A DNA stretch of 64,000 nucleotides, from NCBI GenBank assembly GCA_020796225.1, contig CM036767.1, positions 18,679,927 through 18,743,926 of the forward strand, read 5' to 3'. Positions 43,935-64,000 of this stretch are shown piece by piece. Position numbers and translations under genes: made by a program. Positions within the stretch are counted from its first letter, which is position 1, and every line of letters starts with the position of its first letter. The notes beneath the pieces were generated by a model, which was not told the DNA's origin, made no database searches, and saw only the letters and a program-made list of their open reading frames with translations. Source of the DNA: Arion vulgaris (taxonomy: Eukaryota; Mollusca; Gastropoda; Stylommatophora; Arionidae).

Positions 43935-44215
43935 ATTGCTGAAGGTCAAAGAGATGGGACTTGGATTTTACATATACTCTATGGAAGACACGGTCAAGTG
44001 TTACTAGACAAGCACTTGGGTGGAACCCACAATGGGAACCAAGAAGGGATGCCTAATAGACCTGAAGACAAGTCTTCTTGAGGAACTGATGGGTGCTGGA
44101 CTATCCTGGGAAGCCAGAAAACAGCCAGAGACTGGAAAAAAATAGAAGGCAACTGTTACGGCCCTATGCTCTACAGGGAGCAGAGAAGAATAAGTAAAGA
44201 AGCCAATATGAAAAC
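43935..44215 (+). mobile_element. LINE tail fragment
   Basis: Broken frames give HTLWKTRSSVTRQALGWNPQ, then PRRDA, ending near RPYALQGAEKN: a GHTLRR...RQALxWNPQGxRRRGRP-type LINE C-terminus. Confidence 0.65.
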
Positions 44216-44284
44216 ATTAAGAAGTAAATAACACGGTTCATTGAAGCTACTTGTGCCTCTTCTTTCTTACTTTCTTCTGTTCTC

Positions 44285-46190
44285 TAGTCCTTTTTTTGCC
44301 TCACAGTATCAGGATAAGAAGAGATTTATAGAACAGGCTGTTGTGTACGCTTTCTTACAGTATCAGGATAAGAAGAGATTTATAGAACATGCTTTGTGTC
44401 ACTTTCTTACAGTATCAGGATAAGAAGAGTTAAAGTAACACGTTCATGTGAAGCTGAACTGGCTCTTCTTTCTTACATTCAGGATAAAGAGTTTCTAGAA
44501 CAGCTTTTGTGCTCTACAGTATCAGGATAAGAAGAGATTTATAGAACAGGCTTTTGTGTACGCTTTCTTACAGTATCAGGATAAGAAGAGATTTATAGAA
44601 CAGGGTTTGTGTACGCTTTCTTACAGTATCAGGATAAGAAGAGATTTATAGAACATGCTTTTGTGTACACTTTCTTACAGCATCAGGATAAGAAGAGATT
44701 TATAGAACAGGCTTTGTGTACGCTTTCTTACAGTATCAGGATAAGAAGAGATTTATAGAACATGCTTTTGTGATACGCTTTCTACAGTATCAGGATAAGA
44801 AGAGATTTATAGAACAGGCTTTTGTATACGCTTTCTTACAGCATCAGGATAAGAAGAGATTTATAGAACATGCTTTTGTGTACACTTTCTTACAGCATCA
44901 GGATAAGAAGAGATTTATAGAACAGGCTTTGTGTACGCTTTCTTACAGTATCAGGATAAGAAGAGATTTATAGAACATGCTTTTGTGTACGCTTTCTTAC
45001 AGCATCAGGATAAGAAGAGATTTATAGAACAGGCTTTTGTGTACACTTTCTTACAGTATCAGGATAAGAAGAGATTTATAGAACAGGCTTTTGTGTACAC
45101 TTTCTTACAGTATCAGGATAAGAAGAGATTTATAGAACAGGCTGTTGTGTACGCTTTCTTACAGTATCAGGATAAGAAGAGATTTATAGAACAGGCTGTT
45201 GTGTACGCTTTCTTACAGTATCAGGATAAGAAGAGATTTATAGAACAGGCTTTTGTGTACACTTTCTTACAGCATCAGGATAAGAAGAGATTTATAGAAC
45301 AGGCTGTTGTGTACGCTTTCTTACAGTATCAGGATAAGAAGAGATTTATAGAACATGCTTTTGTGTACGCTTTCTTACAGTATCAGGATAAGAAGAGATT
45401 TATAGAACATGCTTTTGTGTACACTTTCTTACAGCATCAGGATAAGAAGAGATTTATAGAACAGGCTTTGTGTACGCTTCTACAGTATCAGGATAAGAAG
45501 AGATTTATAGAACAGGCTGTTGTGTACGCTTTCTTACAGTATCAGGATAAGAAGAGATTTATAGAACATGCTTTTGTGTGTTACAGCTTTTTTACGAGTT
45601 TCATCAGGATAAGAAGAGATTTATAGAACATGCTTTTGTGTACGCTTTCTTACAGCATCAGGATAAGAAGAGATTTATAGAACATGCTTTTGTGTACGCT
45701 TTCTTACAGTATCAGGATAAGAAGAGATTTATAGAACATGCTTTTGTGTACGCTTTCTTACAGCATCAGGATAAGAAGAGATTTATAGAACATGCTTTTG
45801 TGTACGCTTTCTACAGTATCAGGATAAGAAGAGATTTATAGAACATGCTTTTGTGTACGCTTTCTTACAGTATCAGGATAAGAAGAGATTTATAGAACAG
45901 GGTTTGTGTACGCTTTCTTACAGATCAGGATAAGAAGAGATTTATAGAACAGGCTGTTGTGTACGCTTTCTTACAGTATCAGGATAAGAAGAGATTTATA
46001 GAACAGGCTGTTGTGTACACTTTCTTACAGTATCAGGATAAGAAGAGATTTATAGAACATGCTTTTGTGTAGCTTTCTTTATCAGGATAAGAAGAGATTT
46101 ATAGAACATGGCTTTTGTGTACGCTTTCTTACAGTATCAGGATAAGAAGAGATTTATAGAACAGGCTTTTGTGTACACTTTATAAGTTGT
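44285..46190. repeat. 54-bp satellite, about 35 copies, LINE-2-derived
   Basis: Unit (54 bp): tttcttacagtatcaggata, then agaagagatttatagaacat, then gcttttgtgtacgc. Variants are cat/cag, tat/cat and small deletions. The unit equals a stretch of the antisense LINE-2 3' end (39,410-39,470). The left edge (ttctctagtcctttttttgc) and right edge (actttataagttgtgttttt) are the LINE-2 sequences that normally flank it. The unit has no stop in one frame (18 residues per unit), so long open frames appear; they are not genes. Confidence 0.93.
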
Positions 46191-46685
46191 GTTTTTCAAG
46201 CTGACAGTGGTATAATCTAATTTCTGCTCATAGAATTATGCAGATTTCAAGAACCGCTACTTGTGCTGTGATAACAGACATAGGAACGACAAAGTATTAT
46301 TGAAGTACAGTTCATTGAAACTATTGTTGCTGTGAACTGTTGACTGATCCTAACACATGCCATTTACTAATCTTTTAAACAGAATTCCACTAAAACACAC
46401 CTAAGTGCACATCATCATGAAACCATTCACCACCACATTTTCAGGATCCAAACATTGGAGGATGTCAGGCAGATCCTTCTTCTTCCAAGTCCAGATAAAT
46501 GGAACATATTATATGGAAAAAAAAAAACAACTTACAAACACATGCAGATACCACTACATAGCATGGGCCAAAGGGCAAGATACTAAGTGCCGCTGGATCA
46601 TTGAAAATGATAAAATACCTCAAATCTGCTACAACCATTGTATTAAAAAATTGAACCAGTAATATTCTTTCTGAGTATTATGCTG
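46191..46685. other. Unassigned stretch
   Basis: 46,490-46,515 (gtccagataaatggaacata) resembles 32,210-32,235 and may be an element scrap. No gene recognised. Confidence 0.3.
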
Positions 46686-46689
46686 AAAT

Positions 46690-47075
46690 CTGGTTGGCAT
46701 ATTCTCCGAAAACACTGAGACTGTCACCAGAACTTTTTATAATATGGACCTCGGAAGAAAGATGATGATCAATGATAACATTGCAGAGAAGACAGATTCC
46801 AGTGAACCAAGAGACAAAAAAAAAAGATGCTGGTGTTGGATAGGACACACCTTGAGAAAATCAGAGGGAATATAACAAAGGGCCCTTTCCTGGAACCCAC
46901 AGGTAAAGCAAGAGATAGGGAGGCCTAGAAATACACGAAGAAGTGATTTGGAGGCAGAGATTAACAATATACACAAGAGCTGGAGGGAGCTGCAGGAAAG
47001 AGCTAAAGATGGAAAGATGTGGCATGAGTTAGATGAGAGTTTATGCCTCAATTGGGGTTAGAAAGCATGAGAGAT
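46690..47075 (+). mobile_element. LINE-1e 3' end fragment
   Basis: LINE-1e is my label for the APE-type family of 60,845-63,780. This copy holds cactgagactgtcaccagaa, ctggataggacacac-like text and tggcatgagttagatgagag, that is, the C-terminal [11 protein letters not shown]...WNPQxxR region, 5'-truncated. Confidence 0.75.
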
Positions 47076-47119
47076 GAAGACTTACAGTTTAAACATCTCC
47101 AGAAATTACACACTATCTA

Positions 47120-47585
47120 TGAATAATAAACTGTCTCTAATGTAAATATTCAATCATCAAGTATAAATTACTTCAATAGAACTTACATTTACTAATACAA
47201 TCTTACTCAATTAGCAATCAGAACTCTACATTACTCAAATTAATCACACATTCATCAATCAGAACTCAATTTACCTCAACATTAATCTACTACAATTACT
47301 TCAATTAGAACTCTACATTTACCTCAATCAGCAATCTTACTACAATTACGTAATCAGAACTCACATTTACTCAAACATTAATCTTACTACAATTACATCA
47401 ATCAGAACTCTACATTTACCTCAAACATTAATCTTACTACAATTACTTCAATTAGAACTCTACATTTACCTCAATCAGCAATCTTACTACAATTACGTCA
47501 ATCAGAACTCTACATTTACCTCAAACATTAATCTTACTACAATTACATCAATCAGAATAACTACAATTACATCAATCAACACTGT
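47120..47585. repeat. Minisatellite of about 50 bp
   Basis: Repeating atcagaactctacatttacc, tcaaacattaatcttactac and aattacatca, about 9 irregular copies. Confidence 0.88.
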
Positions 47586-47875
47586 ACATCAATTTCAAGG
47601 CATATTCTCAGTATAATAAAAATCAAGTAATCATTTCACTAGATTTGTTGACGTGTGACATAGGTACAATTATTTCTTGTACTGTTCATACAACAATTGT
47701 GTCAAATAATACATCACTACAATTATTTAAAACTATTGTTCTTTGTACAATTACTAACAGTAATGACATCACCACACTTGTTTCAAATATTGTTCTCGCT
47801 AAAAGTACTTCATAAAACACTATCTTTTCATTTGTTTTAAGAAATTCAATTATATTCCCATGTACCGTTATCGTA
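47586..47875. other. AT-rich spacer
   Basis: Nothing recognised. Confidence 0.3.
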
Positions 47876-48535
47876 CATAGGTACTGCAAGCAATTTCTCC
47901 ATACTGCTCTTCTTCTTCTTCACCTTTTAACTCCCAACGGAGCACAGGTCTTCAACAAACTTCTTCCAGTTCGTCCTCTCTCTTGCCATCCCTTCCAATT
48001 CTTTCCATATTTTACCTATCCTTTTAATATCAGCCTCCAGCTCTCTTTTCTAAGTCTGTCTAGGCTTTCCTCACTCCTCTTCCCTGCAGGTTCCAAAATA
48101 AGGCCTGTCTTGTAATGCCATACATGAGAGCCGCTGTAGCTTAGTTGTTAGTGAACTCGCTTCCGCAAGGCTGGTGGTCTGGGTTCAGCTCCCGCAATGC
48201 TCGTGGAATTTTTCCAGACCGCGACGGCTCTCAGGTCGACCCAGCCTCAACTGGGTACCAGACATGCTCTGGGAAAGTAAAGGCGGCCGCGTGATGCTGA
48301 CCACATCACCCATCGTGTGCCGACGGTCAATGAAAAATACAGGCCTAACACTGTATTGACCTATATACCTAGGTATGAAAGGGTTTCCTTTACTTTCTTT
48401 TTTCTTTGTAATGCCATACTGCTCTACACTGGACAAATAGTTAAATATTGTCTACAGAATCGAGTCTTGATATTTTTAGCCTCTCTCAATAAAGTTCTTT
48501 TCAGGGTTTCTCTACGGCATCCTTTCTTTCTTGAA
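47876..48535 (-). mobile_element. Layered LINE tails split by SINE-1
   Basis: 47,876-47,912 and about 48,440-48,535 match the ERVAQDRA-type tail of 31,695-31,850. 47,913-48,109 is an antisense LINE-1e-like tail (ttccagttcgtcctctctct). A SINE-1 sits inside at 48,124-48,405. Confidence 0.65.
48124..48405 (+). mobile_element. SINE-1, full-length with TSD
   Basis: Same structure as 17,110. The 14-bp perfect TSD ttgtaatgccatac (48,110-48,123 and 48,406-48,419) is the longest in the window. Confidence 0.92.
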
Positions 48536-49510
48536 CTAGTTGTCTCCTACTTCAATGCTTACTTTGCAATTCTGATACCTTTTTCTCATAGTCTGCGCAA
48601 CATATCTCCATCTTCTCTTTTTTATAACTGTTGACACTAATGGTTCACAAAAAATTGATCTGAACTTCTCCTGAATTTGTCCCATTTTATTTTCCGCAGA
48701 AACTTATTTTCAAATGCATTTAACTTACGTTATATATCTCTAGTTATTTATTAACTCTCGCTGGCATAAGTTTGGACTGAGACAACATTATAATTCAAAA
48801 TTCATTATTTAATTTTAAAACTATATAACTTGGAGTTCCATATTTTATTTAAGCTTTTCAAAGCTGATTTTTGCTTTGACAATGCATATCATAATCTCTT
48901 ATTTGGTATAATCTCTTTTTTTTTGGTATTACCCTTGCAATCAAAACTTCTACCCAAAAATGTGAACATTTCTGTTCTTATTTTCATTGTTCATTTGAGG
49001 ATCATCTTCATCACACATGTCCATAATTGCTTCGAGCTCCTCCCAAGCATGTATTTCAGTGTGTTTAGACTAACATCTTCCGTTCAGTATTGACTGATGC
49101 ATCTACTGTGTTTTCTCTTGTGGTTTTCCTATCTTGCCGCACCTATCGGAACATACAAATTGCGCAACCGAGATAGAGAATACCCTTTATCTTCTACGCT
49201 GAAATATTCAGAGCGTATATTTTCTCTTACAGCGTTGATGATGTCTTATTTTGAATTGAAATCAATTTTAAGAACTGTCACAATTTAAATCTAATGCTAA
49301 AAACAGAACATGGTGAAAATGAAATCAATTTAACTTGAAAATTACTGTTCCATGAGACGGCAGACTTAATAAAATAAAGCATAGCAGAAAAGTTAACTGT
49401 ATAACTGTACAGCTGGTAAGCAACAATATATACATAACAGGTTGAAATGAACATATCAAACATTTCGAGTAATTCAGCACAAATTGTCTCAACAACGAAC
49501 CCAGCAGGTG
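48536..49510. other. PTEN 3' flank with a LINE scrap
   Basis: 48,985-49,090 matches 3,520-3,612 (catttcagtgtgtttagac-like text). The part nearest 49,510 is probably PTEN 3' UTR; no clear polyadenylation signal was assigned. Confidence 0.4.
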
Positions 49511-63948
<14,438 letters not shown>

Positions 63949-64000
63949 CTAGAATGAACAAATATAATTAATCATGCATGGTAATTAGAAATACAATATT

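Noticed and set aside
44931..45626. 231-codon open frame with an 18-residue repeat (KKRFIEHAF)
   Set aside because: It is only the 54-bp satellite read in a stop-free frame; the source LINE-2 segment is antisense non-coding in this direction.

Overview
This is eukaryotic, intron-bearing, AT-rich nuclear DNA. It holds parts of two conserved animal genes inside a dense bed of decayed transposable elements. The splice-site grammar, the animal PTEN and DESI1 exons, tRNA-derived SINEs, many 5'-truncated non-LTR retrotransposon tails and several hAT DNA transposons point to an invertebrate. A mollusc, perhaps a gastropod, is my best guess, but this is inference from repeat and protein flavour and not a species call. 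No bacterial features, CRISPR array or rRNA gene were seen.

Gene 1 (+ strand, 20.6-29.35 kb) is a DESI1-type PPPDE isopeptidase. Four 3'-proximal coding exons are present with intact GT/AG junctions, the catalytic His (GIWHT) and Cys (HNCNN), and a stop at 29347. The first coding exon was not found. Its introns are filled with LINE and SINE insertions, some nested and still flanked by target-site duplications (TSDs).

Gene 2 (- strand, 49.5 kb to beyond the right edge) is PTEN. Five exons are visible: the end of the phosphatase domain including the P-loop arginine, the whole C2 domain, and a Ser-rich, acidic tail ending in a PDZ-binding motif. The upstream exons lie outside the window. As sequenced, the P-loop is one residue short and one exon junction is one base out of frame. 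Decayed tandem copies of an exon end lie in an intron.

The rest is repeats. From left to right: a degenerate SCAND3/ZBED-like hAT transposase (1-595); an inverted pair of Penelope-like terminal repeats (2.0-2.24 kb); a hAT cluster (3.6-6.15 kb), including a 1.2-kb hAT remnant and a MITE resembling the SPIN (SPACE INVADERS) family; a 0.7-kb trinucleotide microsatellite (8.3-9.0 kb); a 38-bp satellite (10.6-10.9 kb); a mariner-like MITE (12.9-13.2 kb); LINE and SINE nests through both genes; and a 1.9-kb, 54-bp-unit satellite (44.3-46.2 kb) that appears to have expanded inside a LINE 3' end. A nearly full-length but dead APE-type LINE (60.8-63.8 kb) sits antisense in a PTEN intron. At least six SINE families are present (SINE-1 to SINE-6 below), several with clean TSDs.

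Nothing here is a gene operon. The window's main biological interest is the PTEN locus and the transposon archaeology, especially the SPIN-like element, which is a candidate for horizontal transfer.
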